A DNA stretch of 64,000 nt from Pseudomonas orientalis (GTDB lineage: Bacteria; Pseudomonadota; Gammaproteobacteria; Pseudomonadales; Pseudomonadaceae): contig NZ_JYLM01000002.1 of assembly GCF_001439815.1 (NCBI RefSeq), positions 248,001 through 312,000 of the forward strand. The letters are read 5' to 3'. Below are positions 52,541 through 61,252 of the stretch, one piece after another. The first letter of the stretch is position 1; the number at the start of each line of letters is the position of its first letter. The position numbers were made by a program, and so were the translations under genes. The notes below the pieces were generated by a model. That model was not told where the DNA came from and did no database searches. It saw nothing but the letters and a program-made list of their open reading frames with translations.

Positions 52541-53785
52541 TCAGGCAATCGCATCCCAGGCCCGATCACCGTGCTCGTCCTTGATCCGAGTCGGCAAGCC
52601 CATCACATCCAGCGCCTTGAGGAACGGCTCGGCCGGCAGTTCCTCCACGTTAGCCATGTGTTTCACATCCCATTCGCCACGCGCCACCAGCAGCGCAGCA
52701 GCCACCGGCGGAACGCCTGCGGTGTAGGAGATGCCCTGGCTGTCGGTCTCGGCGAAGGCTTCTTCGTGATCCGCCACGTTGTAGATGAACATCTCGCGTG
52801 GCTGGCCATCCCTGGTGCCTTTGACCAGGTCGCCGATGCAGGTCTTGCCGGTGTAACCGGGGGCGAGCGACGACGGGTCGGGCAGGACGGCCTTGACCAC
52901 TTTCAACGGCACCACTTCCAGGCCTTCGGCGGTGGTGACCGGCTTCTCGGAGAGCAGGCCGAGGTTTTTCAGCACGGTGAACACGTTGATGTAGTGTTCG
53001 CCGAAGCTCATCCAGAAGCGCACGTTGGGCACGTCGAGGTTTTTCGACAGCGAGTGCACTTCATCGTGGCCGGTGAGGTAGAGGTTCTGCGAACCCACGA
53101 CCGGCAGGTCGTCGGTGCGTTTGACTTCGAACATGGTGTTGCTGGTCCACTGGCTGTTCTGCCAGCTCCACACCTGTCCGGTGAACTCGCGGAAGTTGAT
53201 TTCCGGATCGAAATTGGTGGCGAAGTATTTGCCATGGGAGCCGGCATTGACGTCGAGAATGTCGATCGACTCAATGCGGTCGAAATGCTGTTGCTGCGCC
53301 AGCGCGGCATACGCGTTGACGACACCCGGGTCGAAGCCCACGCCAAGGATGGCGGTGATGTTCTTCTGTTTGCACTCTTCCAGGTGATTCCACTCGTAGT
53401 TGCCGTACCAAGGCGGGGTCTCGCAGACCTTGCCCGGCTCTTCGTGGATGGCGGTGTCGAGGTACGCAACGCCCGTGTCGATGCAGGCCCGCAGCACCGA
53501 CATGTTGAGGAACGCGGAACCGACGTTGATGACGATCTGCGAGTCGGTCTCGCGGATCAGGGCCTTGGTCGCTTCCACGTCCAGGGCGTTCAGCGCGAAG
53601 GCCTGGATGTCGGCGGGCACCTTGAGGCTACCCTTGGCCTTGACGCTGTCGATGATGGCCTGGCATTTGGAGATGTTGCGCGACGCGATAGCAATACGAC
53701 CGAGTTCGTCGTTGTGCTGCGCGCACTTGTGGGCCACCACCTTGGCGACACCTCCTGCACCAATGATAAGAACGTTCTTTTTCAA
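52541..53785 (-). CDS. Carboxynorspermidine dehydrogenase (saccharopine dehydrogenase family)
   Basis: The product has 414 residues and a Rossmann start KKNVLIIGAGGVAKVVAHKC. It belongs to the saccharopine-dehydrogenase-like enzymes that make carboxynorspermidine or carboxyspermidine from a diamine and aspartate semialdehyde with NADPH. Its neighbour is the matching decarboxylase, which makes this assignment strong. The start is a TTG at 53785, about 11 bases after AAAGGAG; the frame runs on to 53854 but overlaps the upstream gene. A terminator follows the stop. Confidence 0.9.
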   Translation of the reverse strand: MKKNVLIIGAGGVAKVVAHKCAQHNDELGRIAIASRNISKCQAIIDSVKAKGSLKVPADIQAFALNALDVEATKALIRETDSQIVINVGSAFLNMSVLRACIDTGVAYLDTAIHEEPGKVCETPPWYGNYEWNHLEECKQKNITAILGVGFDPGVVNAYAALAQQQHFDRIESIDILDVNAGSHGKYFATNFDPEINFREFTGQVWSWQNSQWTSNTMFEVKRTDDLPVVGSQNLYLTGHDEVHSLSKNLDVPNVRFWMSFGEHYINVFTVLKNLGLLSEKPVTTAEGLEVVPLKVVKAVLPDPSSLAPGYTGKTCIGDLVKGTRDGQPREMFIYNVADHEEAFAETDSQGISYTAGVPPVAAALLVARGEWDVKHMANVEELPAEPFLKALDVMGLPTRIKDEHGDRAWDAIA

Positions 53786-53813
53786 TTGCTTTATTTCTCC
53801 TTTATCCGCCAGC

Positions 53814-54911
53814 TTACGAAAGGCTGGACAGGTAGTCGTCGTAACCAAATTCACGAACCACTTCGACTGTACCGTCGAGTTGTTTCACTACGATGGACGG
53901 CATTTTCAGGCCGTTGAACCAGTTTTTCTTGACCATGGTGTAGCCTGCGGTGTCGATGAACGACAGCCGATCGCCGATGGCCAGCGGACGATCAAATTGA
54001 TACTCGCCGAAGATGTCCCCGGCCAGGCAGGATTTGCCGCACACCATCACGGTGTGTTCACCCTCGCTCGGCGCCAGCTTGGCGTTGAGGCGGTAGATCA
54101 GCAGGTCCAGCAGGTGGGCTTCGATGGAGCTGTCGACCACGGCCAGGTTCTTGCCGTTGTAGAGGGTGTCGAGCACGGTGACTTCCAGGGAGGCGCTGTT
54201 GGTGATCGCCGCTTCGCCGGGTTCCAGGTAGACCTGCACGTCGTACTTCTGCGAGAACGCCTTGAGGCGCTGGCAGAAGGCGTCGATGGCATAGCCTTCA
54301 CCCGTGAAGTGGATGCCGCCGCCGAGGCTGACCCAGTTGACCTTGTGCAGCAACTCGCCGAAGCGTTCTTCGATGGTGCCGAGCATCTTGTCGAACAGGC
54401 CGAAGTCGCCGTTCTCGCAATTGTTGTGGAACATGAAGCCGGAGATCTGTTCTATCACGCCTTCGATCTTCACCGGGTCCCACTCGCCCAGGCGGCTGAA
54501 CGGGCGTGCCGGGTCGGCCAGCAGGTAATCTGAGCTGCTCACTTGCGGGTTGACGCGCAGGCCACGGGTCTTGCCTTCGCTGCGCTCGGCAAAGCGCTGC
54601 AACTGGCTGATGGAGTTGAAGATGATCTTGTCGCAGTTCTCCAGCATCTCTTCGATTTCATCGTCGGCCCAAGCCACGCTGTAGGCGTGCGCCTCACCTT
54701 CGAACTTCTGGCGGCCGAGCTTCAACTCGTACAGCGACGACGAGGTGGTGCCGTCCATGTATTGCTGCATCAGGTCGAACACCGACCAGGTGGCAAAGCA
54801 CTTGAGTGCCAGCAACGCCTTGGCGCCGGACTGCTCGCGCACGTAGGCAATCTTCTGCATGTTGACCAGAAGCTTCTGTTTATCGATGAGGTAGTACGGC
54901 GTTTTGATCAT
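53814..54911 (-). CDS. nspC: Carboxynorspermidine decarboxylase
   Basis: The 365-residue protein is a PLP enzyme of the alanine racemase-like decarboxylase fold: the PLP lysine in ALLALKCF, HNNCEN, SLGGGIHFT, the phosphate-binding LEPGEAAI and the second-subunit cysteine in CGKSCLAGD. It removes the carboxyl from carboxynorspermidine or carboxyspermidine, giving norspermidine or spermidine. The ATG at 54911 gives MIKTPYYLID, the family start; the upstream in-frame codons to 54950 are not conserved in kind. It is the promoter-proximal gene of the pair, 28 bases before the dehydrogenase. Confidence 0.92.
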   Translation of the reverse strand: MIKTPYYLIDKQKLLVNMQKIAYVREQSGAKALLALKCFATWSVFDLMQQYMDGTTSSSLYELKLGRQKFEGEAHAYSVAWADDEIEEMLENCDKIIFNSISQLQRFAERSEGKTRGLRVNPQVSSSDYLLADPARPFSRLGEWDPVKIEGVIEQISGFMFHNNCENGDFGLFDKMLGTIEERFGELLHKVNWVSLGGGIHFTGEGYAIDAFCQRLKAFSQKYDVQVYLEPGEAAITNSASLEVTVLDTLYNGKNLAVVDSSIEAHLLDLLIYRLNAKLAPSEGEHTVMVCGKSCLAGDIFGEYQFDRPLAIGDRLSFIDTAGYTMVKKNWFNGLKMPSIVVKQLDGTVEVVREFGYDDYLSSLS

Positions 54912-55763
54912 TTTTGAGAGCCTGGGGCGGTGCCTGCCAAAAAAGGACACGCATTGTGCCCGCAGTTGGTCAGGATCGAAAGGTTAGCCGGCGGATTTTG
55001 CACGCCGGGTTTCAAGCATAGGCCCTGAGTATGAACATCCATGGATGTACACCGACCTAATGTGGGAGGGGCGGTGCGACGGTTCGACTTGCCCCCGATG
55101 GCGGCCCACGGATTCAAGCCTGCGTTCGGCCAGCGTGGTTTAACGGGGCGCCTGAGATCAAGATCAAAAGCCAGATCAAGATCAAGAGCGGCTCGCTTCG
55201 CATCGTGGTTACCGGTGGGCGCTGCGGCGTTGTGTAGGAGCGAGCTTGCTCGCGAAAAACGTCAACGATAACGCGTGCTTCCTGAATCAACGCGGCGCCT
55301 GTGAGTTTTTCGCGAGCAAGCTCGCTCCTACAGACGGCGGTGTACGCAAGCCCGCGTATCCACGATGCGAAGCGAGCCGCTCTTGCTTTTGATCTTAGGC
55401 GCCCGCGCCATGGATGGCGCGGGGCGGCGGCCCCCCACATCAATGTCGGATTGTGGGCACACCGAGCCTGGGCGAGGTGCCGAGTGGTGGGGCAAGAGCC
55501 TTTTGGTTACTTTGGGGCTTTTCCAAAGTGACCCGCCGTCAGGGCTGAACCCTAAGCAGCCGTGACCACAGCAACGGATATGTACTCAACCCAATCCACC
55601 ATCCTGGTCGGCCCAGAGGCCGCCATCGGGGGCAAGCCCCCTCCCACAGTTGGATCTCTGAACATCAGACACACTGACATCAAACCGTCATCTTTCCACC
55701 ACCTTCCTGCCACATTCCCTCGCTAATGTCCTCGCCAATGAGATCGATCTCAAGCGAGCCACA
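54912..55763. repeat. Gene-free 852-base region dominated by a mosaic repeat inside a split REPIN
   Basis: No gene is supported. From 55062 a GTGGGAGGGG-type REP opens and its inverted partner closes at 55619-55648. Between them lie a 57-base block (55105-55161) identical to 61671-61727, a large inverted repeat (about 55178-55208 and 55360-55397), a complete 98-base REPIN (55234-55331) and a 63-base segment (55455-55517) that is nearly the reverse complement of 61528-61590. The first 130 bases (54912-55040) hold the nspC promoter, and the last 115 the lacI-type promoter. Confidence 0.8.
55234..55331. repeat. REPIN, GTAGGAGCGAGC type
   Basis: This 98-base element is nearly identical to 39733-39830, differing by about two bases in the spacer (CTGAATCAACGCGGCGCC against CTGAATGAACGCGGTGCC). 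It lies inside the large inverted repeat of the mosaic block. Confidence 0.88.
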
Positions 55764-56783
55764 ATGACCGACCTGAAAGACGTAGCACGCTTGGCTGGCG
55801 TGTCCCGCGCCACCGCCGCCCGCACCTTTGCTTCCCCGGAACAGGTGCGCCCGGTCACCCGTGAGCAGGTGTTCGCCGCCGCCCGTGAGTTGGGCTTCCG
55901 GCCGAACCTGCTGGGCCGCCAGTTGCGCCTGCAAACCACCCAACTGATCGGTGTAGTAGTGCCCAACCTGCTCAACCCGGTATTCGCCGAGCAGTTCCAG
56001 GCCATGGAACGCGCCGCGCGGTTACGCGGCTACAGCCTGGTGCTGGCCACCACCGATTACAGCAGCGAGCGCGAAAGCACGGTGGTGGAGGAACTGCTGC
56101 GCCAGCGCGTCGACGGTCTGGTGCTGACGGTCACCGATGCCGAAAGCAATGCGGTGCTCAGCAGCCTGAACACCGAGAAGACTCCGTTCGTGCTGGCCTA
56201 CCATCAGCCGAGCAACCCCAACTACAGCGCCGTGTCGGTCGACAACCGCGCGGGCATGGCCCTGGCCACGCGTTATCTGCTGGACGCCGGGCACCGCCGG
56301 ATCAGCATGGTCGCCGGCCCCGCGTTGCAGTCCGACCGTGCCCGTTTGCGGCATGCGGGGTATTGCGAGGCGATGGAAGCGTACGGTCTCAAGAGCCGCC
56401 CGGTGATTGAAATGCCGGCCCACACCCAGGCCGAATTCACGGCCATCGCGCCGTTTCTGCAGCGCCCCGACGCGCCCACTGCTTTGGTGTGTTCCAACGA
56501 CTTCCTGGCGATCAGCCTGATCGCCGAACTGCGCCGTAACGTCTGGAACGTACCCGGGCAACTGTCCGTGATGGGCTTCGATGGCATCAGCCTCGGTACC
56601 CAGATGCACCCGACCCTGTGCAGCGTGGTGCAGCCCATCGCGCTGCTGGCCAGCACCGTGATCGACCAACTGCTGGCGCAAATCGCCGGCAACGCCCCGA
56701 CGTCCCATTGCCTGCCTTGCCATATCCGGCCGGGCGAAAGTACCCAGCCCCATGAGGAGACCCTTGATGCGCGCACTCAGTAA
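55764..56783 (+). CDS. LacI-family transcriptional regulator
   Basis: The product has 339 residues: an N-terminal helix-turn-helix (LKDVARLAGVSRATAARTF) with the hinge helix, then a periplasmic-binding-protein-like effector domain (QLIGVVVPNLLNPVFAEQF, QRVDGLVLTV, AGHRRISMVAGP, ALVCSNDFLAI, LSVMGFDGI). It precedes the importer and overlaps its first gene by 17 bases, so it is likely autoregulated and controls the transport genes. The effector may be the imported phosphodiester or its product. The ribosome site is weak. Confidence 0.92.
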   Translation: MTDLKDVARLAGVSRATAARTFASPEQVRPVTREQVFAAARELGFRPNLLGRQLRLQTTQLIGVVVPNLLNPVFAEQFQAMERAARLRGYSLVLATTDYSSERESTVVEELLRQRVDGLVLTVTDAESNAVLSSLNTEKTPFVLAYHQPSNPNYSAVSVDNRAGMALATRYLLDAGHRRISMVAGPALQSDRARLRHAGYCEAMEAYGLKSRPVIEMPAHTQAEFTAIAPFLQRPDAPTALVCSNDFLAISLIAELRRNVWNVPGQLSVMGFDGISLGTQMHPTLCSVVQPIALLASTVIDQLLAQIAGNAPTSHCLPCHIRPGESTQPHEETLDARTQ

Positions 56784-57771
56784 AACTCTGGCAGCCCTGC
56801 TGCTGTGCGGTGCGGCCGGCCTGGCCCAGGCCGCCGACACCGCGATTTGCTACAACTGCCCGCCAGACTGGGCCGACTGGGGCACCCAGCTCAAGGCCAT
56901 CGCCGCCAACACCGGCGTGCAGGTGCCGCTGGACAACAAGAACTCCGGCCAGTCCCTGGCGCAGTTGGTGGCGGAAAAAGCCGCACCGGTGGCCGACGTC
57001 GTCTATTACGGCGTGACCTTCGGCCTGCAGGCGCAAAAAGCCGAGGTGGTCGACACCTACAAACCCAAGGCCTGGGAGCAGATCCCCGCAGGCTTGAAAG
57101 ACCCCGCCGGCCATTGGTTCGCGATCCATTCGGGCACCTTGGGCATCATGGTCAACGTCGACGCGCTCGGTGGCTTGCCGGTGCCGCAAAGCTGGGCCGA
57201 CCTGCTCAAGCCGGAGTACAAAGGCATGGTCGGTTACCTTGACCCCTCCAGCGCCTTTGTCGGCTACGTCTCGGCAGTGGCGATCAACCGCGCCATGGGC
57301 GGTGACCTGGACAACTTCGCCCCGGCCATCGACTACTTCCGGAAACTGGCGAAAAACAGCCCCATCGTGCCCAAGCAGACCGCCTACGCACGGGTGCTGT
57401 CCGGTGAGTTGCCGATCCTGGTGGACTACGACTTCAACGCTTACCGCGCCCGCTACAAAGACCAGGCCAACGTCGCTTTCGTGATTCCCCAGGAAGGCAG
57501 CATCAGCGTGCCCTATGTCATGAGCCTGGTCGCCAACGCGCCACACCGCGCCAACGCGGAAAAAGTCCTCGACTTCGTGCTCTCGGACGAGGGCCAGGCA
57601 CTCTGGGCCAAGGCCTACCTGCGCCCGGTGCGGCCGATGAAGATGCCGGCGGACGTGGCCGCACAGTTCCTGCCCGACAGCGACTACGCCCGCGCCGGTG
57701 TGGTGGACTACGAAAAAATGGCCGCCGTGCAGGAAGCCTTCGCCGCCCGTTACCTGAACGAGGTCAAGTAA
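56767..57771 (+). CDS. ABC importer, periplasmic substrate-binding protein
   Basis: The 334-residue protein has a signal peptide ending AQAA, then ADTAICYNCPPDW with a CxxC pair, and the fold of the iron/phosphonate/polyamine type of binding proteins (HSGTLGIMVNVDAL, WADLLKPEYKGMVGYLDPSSA, VPYVMSLVANAP). It delivers the ligand to the permeases encoded next. The start at 56767 has GAGGAGA upstream; ATG 56752 would add five residues. Its permease partner starts right after the stop. The ligand is inferred from the phosphodiesterase at the end of the operon. Confidence 0.9.
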   Translation: MRALSKTLAALLLCGAAGLAQAADTAICYNCPPDWADWGTQLKAIAANTGVQVPLDNKNSGQSLAQLVAEKAAPVADVVYYGVTFGLQAQKAEVVDTYKPKAWEQIPAGLKDPAGHWFAIHSGTLGIMVNVDALGGLPVPQSWADLLKPEYKGMVGYLDPSSAFVGYVSAVAINRAMGGDLDNFAPAIDYFRKLAKNSPIVPKQTAYARVLSGELPILVDYDFNAYRARYKDQANVAFVIPQEGSISVPYVMSLVANAPHRANAEKVLDFVLSDEGQALWAKAYLRPVRPMKMPADVAAQFLPDSDYARAGVVDYEKMAAVQEAFAARYLNEVK

Positions 57772-58590
57772 ATGGCAACATCGGCAAGACACGCCGCCTG
57801 GGCACTGGCCCCGGCCTTTGCGGTGCTGCTCGCGTTCTGGCTGTTGCCGCTGGCGCACCTGATGCTGCTCGGCGCCGAGAGCCGCGACAGCGCCGGCAGC
57901 GGTTACTGGCAGGTGCTCAGCAGCGCGCAGTACCTGGGCAGTCTGGGGCAAACCCTGATCCTGGCGATGGTGGTGACGCTGGTCGCGTTGGTGATCGGCG
58001 GCATCAGCGGCGTGTTCCTCGCCCGGCAACAGTTCTTCGGGCGCTCGGCGCTGGTGGCATTGCTCACGTTTCCGCTGGCCTTTCCCGGTGTGGTGGTGGC
58101 GTTCCTGGTGATCCTGCTCGCGGGGCGCCAGGGCTTGTTTGCCGCGCTGGGCCTGCAGTTGGCCGGTGAGCGCTGGATTTTTGCCTACTCGTTGGCGGGG
58201 CTGTTCGTGGGCTACCTGTACTTCTCGATTCCCCGGGTGATCCTGACGGTGATGGCGGCCTGTGAAAGCCTCGACCGCAGCCTGGAGGAAGCCGCGCATT
58301 CACTGGGGGCAGGGCACTGGCGCGTGGTCTGCGATGTGATCGTGCCGGGCCTGGCACCGGCGCTGGCATCGTGCGGGGCGATCTGTTTCGCCACGTCCAT
58401 GGGCGCCTTTGGCACGGCGTTTACCCTGGGTACGCGGCTCAACGTCACGCCCGTGGCGATCTATAACGTATTCACCAATTACGCCAACTTTGCCGTCGCC
58501 GCTGCGCTGTCGGTGGTGCTTGGCGCGGTGACCTGGGCGGTGCTGCTGCTCACGCGGCGTCTGGTGAAAAATTCGGGGACTGTGCTGTGA
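57772..58590 (+). CDS. ABC importer permease, first
   Basis: This 272-residue protein has about six helices and the EAA loop EEAAHSLGAGHWRVVCDVIVPGL, the site where the ATPase docks. It is one of two inner-membrane subunits. The ATG follows the binding-protein stop directly, and its stop overlaps the next permease start (GTGA), so the genes are coupled. The hydrophobic pattern (FAVLLAFWLLPLAHLMLLG, LVALLTFPLAFPGVVVAFLVI) fits the binding-protein-dependent type. Confidence 0.93.
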   Translation: MATSARHAAWALAPAFAVLLAFWLLPLAHLMLLGAESRDSAGSGYWQVLSSAQYLGSLGQTLILAMVVTLVALVIGGISGVFLARQQFFGRSALVALLTFPLAFPGVVVAFLVILLAGRQGLFAALGLQLAGERWIFAYSLAGLFVGYLYFSIPRVILTVMAACESLDRSLEEAAHSLGAGHWRVVCDVIVPGLAPALASCGAICFATSMGAFGTAFTLGTRLNVTPVAIYNVFTNYANFAVAAALSVVLGAVTWAVLLLTRRLVKNSGTVL

Positions 58591-59381
58591 AGCGCTCATC
58601 GCTGTTTGTGCCGCAACTGCTGTTTACCCTGCTGGTGTGCGCCTTCATGTTGGTGCCGGTGCTGCTGTCGCTGCTGGCCGGGCTGACGCGCAACTTTTTT
58701 GTCGGCGTTTCCAGCGGCTTGACCTTCGACTGGTTGATCCAGGTGTGGCAGGCCTACTCGCCCACCGTGTGGTTGTCGCTGCAACTGGCCCTGGCTTGTG
58801 CGGTGTGCGTCTGCGTGATCGGCGTGCCGGCGGCCTATGCCCTGGTGCGCATGAACAACCGCTTCAGCCGCGCCTTCGAGGAATTGATGGTGCTGCCGGT
58901 GGCTATGCCAGGGTTGGCCAGTGCGTTGGCGTTGCTGCTGACGTACGGCCAGTTCGGCGGCTTCCGTAGCAGTTGGTTGTTCATCCTGGTCGGCCATGTG
59001 CTGTTCACCTTGCCGTTCCTGGTGCGCCCGGTGATGGCGGTGATGCAGCGCCAGCAACTGCCGGTGCTGGAGGAGGCGGCGGCGAGCCTGGGCGCGGGTC
59101 CCGTCAAACGCTTTTTCAGCGTGGTGGTGCCCAACTGCCACGCGGGCATCCTGGCCGGCGTGTTGATGGTGATCACCCTGAGCCTGGGTGAATTCAACCT
59201 GACCTGGATGCTCCATACGCCGATGACCAAGACCCTGCCGGTGGGCCTGGCCGACAGCTACGCCTCGGCGCGCCTGGAAATCGCCAGCGCCTACACCCTG
59301 ATCTTTTTGCTGATGATCGTGCCGCTGCTGATCGCGCTGCAGGCCATCAGTGCCCGTTTGTCCCGTGGAGAGCGTCGATGA
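58587..59381 (+). CDS. ABC importer permease, second
   Basis: The product has 264 residues, six helices and an EAA loop EEAAASLGAGPVKRFFSVVVPNC. It pairs with the preceding permease. The start is GTG at 58587, overlapping the previous stop. Its stop overlaps the ATPase ATG. Separate genes for the two permeases, rather than a fused one, fit spermidine-, phosphonate- and glycerophosphate-type importers. Confidence 0.93.
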   Translation: MKRSSLFVPQLLFTLLVCAFMLVPVLLSLLAGLTRNFFVGVSSGLTFDWLIQVWQAYSPTVWLSLQLALACAVCVCVIGVPAAYALVRMNNRFSRAFEELMVLPVAMPGLASALALLLTYGQFGGFRSSWLFILVGHVLFTLPFLVRPVMAVMQRQQLPVLEEAAASLGAGPVKRFFSVVVPNCHAGILAGVLMVITLSLGEFNLTWMLHTPMTKTLPVGLADSYASARLEIASAYTLIFLLMIVPLLIALQAISARLSRGERR

Positions 59382-60409
59382 CCGCTATCACTATCCGCCT
59401 GCAAGGCTGCCGCAAGGCGTTCGCCGACGGCACCGTGGCCGTGCATGACTTGAATTTGACCGTCGAAGGCGGCGAAACCCTGGCGATCCTCGGCCCCTCC
59501 GGCTGCGGCAAGACCACCACCTTGCGCCTGATCGCCGGCCTGGAACGCCCGGATGTGGGACAGGTGCTTTTCGGTGACCAGGACGTGACTCGCCTGCCCA
59601 TCGAGCGCCGCGATGTGGGCATGGTGTTCCAGAATTACGCGCTGTTCCCCAACCTGGATGTGGCCGGCAACATTGTCTACGGCTTGAAGGTTCGCGGCAT
59701 GGCGCCGCGAGAGCGCAACAAGCGTTGCGAAGAGTTGCTTGAGTTGGTGGGTTTGCAGCAGTACGGCAAGCGCAGCATCCATGAACTCTCCGGCGGCCAG
59801 CGCCAGCGCGTCGCCCTGGCCCGCGCCCTGGCGCCACGCCCGAAAGTGCTGCTGCTGGACGAACCCCTGGCGGCCCTCGATGCGCAACTGCGCGAACGCC
59901 TGCGCAGCGAGCTGAGTGAACTGCTGCGCGGCCTGGGCATCACCTCGGTGTTCGTCACCCACGACCAGGGCGAAGCCATGGCCCTGGGCGACCGCATCCT
60001 GGTGATGGAACACGGGCGGATCGCGCAACTGGCCAGCCCACGGGATATCTACCAGAAACCGGCCAACGCCTTCGTCGCAGGCTTTGTCGGCAACCTCAAC
60101 GCCTTCGCGGTGAGCGGGGCGTCGCCCACGGGTTTGAAAGTCTGCGGCGGCGAACTGCCGTGGCACGGCACCGACCAGCCCGACACCCTGTATTGCCGCC
60201 CCGAACATTTGCGCGTGATGGAGAGCGAAGGGCACTTGCACGGGCGTCTGCTGGCGCAGTTCTTCCAGGGCGCGCAAAGCCGTTTGCTGGTGGACGTCGG
60301 CGCCCCGCAACCGTTGCTGGTCGACAGCAGCGACAACCGGCTGTACGCCGTCGGCGCGCCGATTGCCCTGGCGATTGCGCCGCATATGTTGTTCACCCTG
60401 AATGCGTGA
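59378..60409 (+). CDS. ABC importer ATP-binding protein
   Basis: The 343-residue product has Walker A GPSGCGKTTTL, Q-loop FQNYALFPNLDV, signature LSGGQRQRVALARAL, Walker B VLLLDEPLAALD and H-loop VFVTHDQGEAM. A C-terminal TOBE-like domain (from about residue 240) is typical of importers of sugars, polyamines and phosphorylated polyols. It energises the two permeases. The phosphodiesterase starts ten bases after its stop. Confidence 0.95.
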   Translation: MTAITIRLQGCRKAFADGTVAVHDLNLTVEGGETLAILGPSGCGKTTTLRLIAGLERPDVGQVLFGDQDVTRLPIERRDVGMVFQNYALFPNLDVAGNIVYGLKVRGMAPRERNKRCEELLELVGLQQYGKRSIHELSGGQRQRVALARALAPRPKVLLLDEPLAALDAQLRERLRSELSELLRGLGITSVFVTHDQGEAMALGDRILVMEHGRIAQLASPRDIYQKPANAFVAGFVGNLNAFAVSGASPTGLKVCGGELPWHGTDQPDTLYCRPEHLRVMESEGHLHGRLLAQFFQGAQSRLLVDVGAPQPLLVDSSDNRLYAVGAPIALAIAPHMLFTLNA

Positions 60410-60418
60410 GAATCCACT

Positions 60419-61252
60419 GTGAATCGTCCGTTTCTCGTCGCCCAGATCAGCGACCTGCACCTCAAAGCCGGCCAGCGCCTCACCTATGGCGTGGTGGACA
60501 CCCTGGGCGCGCTGCGCCGCGCCGTCGACCATCTGAACGCCAGCCATCCACGGCCTGACATCGTGGTGATCAGCGGCGACCTCGTGGACTTCGGCCGTGC
60601 CGATGAATACGCCGTGCTGCACCCTGAACTCGCGCGCTTGCACATGCCGTGCTACCTGGTGCCCGGCAACCACGACACGCGTGGACCGTTGCTGGATGCG
60701 TTCCGTGATCATGCCTACTTGCCGTTATCGGCAGAGGCCCCGCTGGACTGGGTTGTTGACACCCATCCGCTGCGCCTGATCGGCCTCGACTCCACCATCC
60801 CCGGCAGCCATGGCGGGCAGTTGCTGGACAGCCAATTGCAGTGGCTCGATGAGCAACTGGCGCTGCGCCCGCAGGCGCCGACCTTGTTGATCCTGCATCA
60901 CCCGCCGTTCATCAGCGGCATCGGCCATATGGACCGCGAGCCGTTTATCAATGCCGCCGCCCTGGAGCGTGTGGTTGCGCGCCATCCGCAGGTGGAACGC
61001 CTGTTATGCGGCCATTTGCACCGTCCGATGCAGCGCCGTTTCGGCGGCAGCCTCAGTTGTGTCTGCCCCGGCACGTCTCACCAGATCGTGCTGGATTTGC
61101 AGGACGCGGCGCCCGCGCATTTCAACTTGGAGCCGGCCGGTTATTTGTTGCATCGCTGGGACGCGCAACAGGGTTTGATCAGCCACAACGGCGTGTTCGG
61201 GGATTACCCCGGGCCGTATCCGTTCTATGACGCTCATGGGTTGATTGACTGA
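60419..61252 (+). CDS. GpdQ-like metallophosphodiesterase
   Basis: The 277-residue protein has the calcineurin-type motifs: QISDLHL, VVISGDLVDFGR, VPGNHDTR, LILHHPPF and CGHLHRP. The length and the pattern GIGHMD and CPGTSHQI closely follow the glycerophosphodiesterase GpdQ. It lacks a signal peptide, so it should act in the cytoplasm on imported diesters. The GTG at 60419 is the start used; the ribosome site is weak. It is the last gene of the regulator-importer-hydrolase operon. Confidence 0.87.
   Translation: MNRPFLVAQISDLHLKAGQRLTYGVVDTLGALRRAVDHLNASHPRPDIVVISGDLVDFGRADEYAVLHPELARLHMPCYLVPGNHDTRGPLLDAFRDHAYLPLSAEAPLDWVVDTHPLRLIGLDSTIPGSHGGQLLDSQLQWLDEQLALRPQAPTLLILHHPPFISGIGHMDREPFINAAALERVVARHPQVERLLCGHLHRPMQRRFGGSLSCVCPGTSHQIVLDLQDAAPAHFNLEPAGYLLHRWDAQQGLISHNGVFGDYPGPYPFYDAHGLID

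Noticed and set aside
55041..55565. Several short open frames in the mosaic repeat region
   Set aside because: They read across REP arms and inverted repeats, and translations such as RSELAREK recur wherever the same REP is found.
56587..58299. 570-codon minus-strand open frame over the ABC importer genes
   Set aside because: It spans three plus-strand genes with intact motifs and has no recognisable domain.
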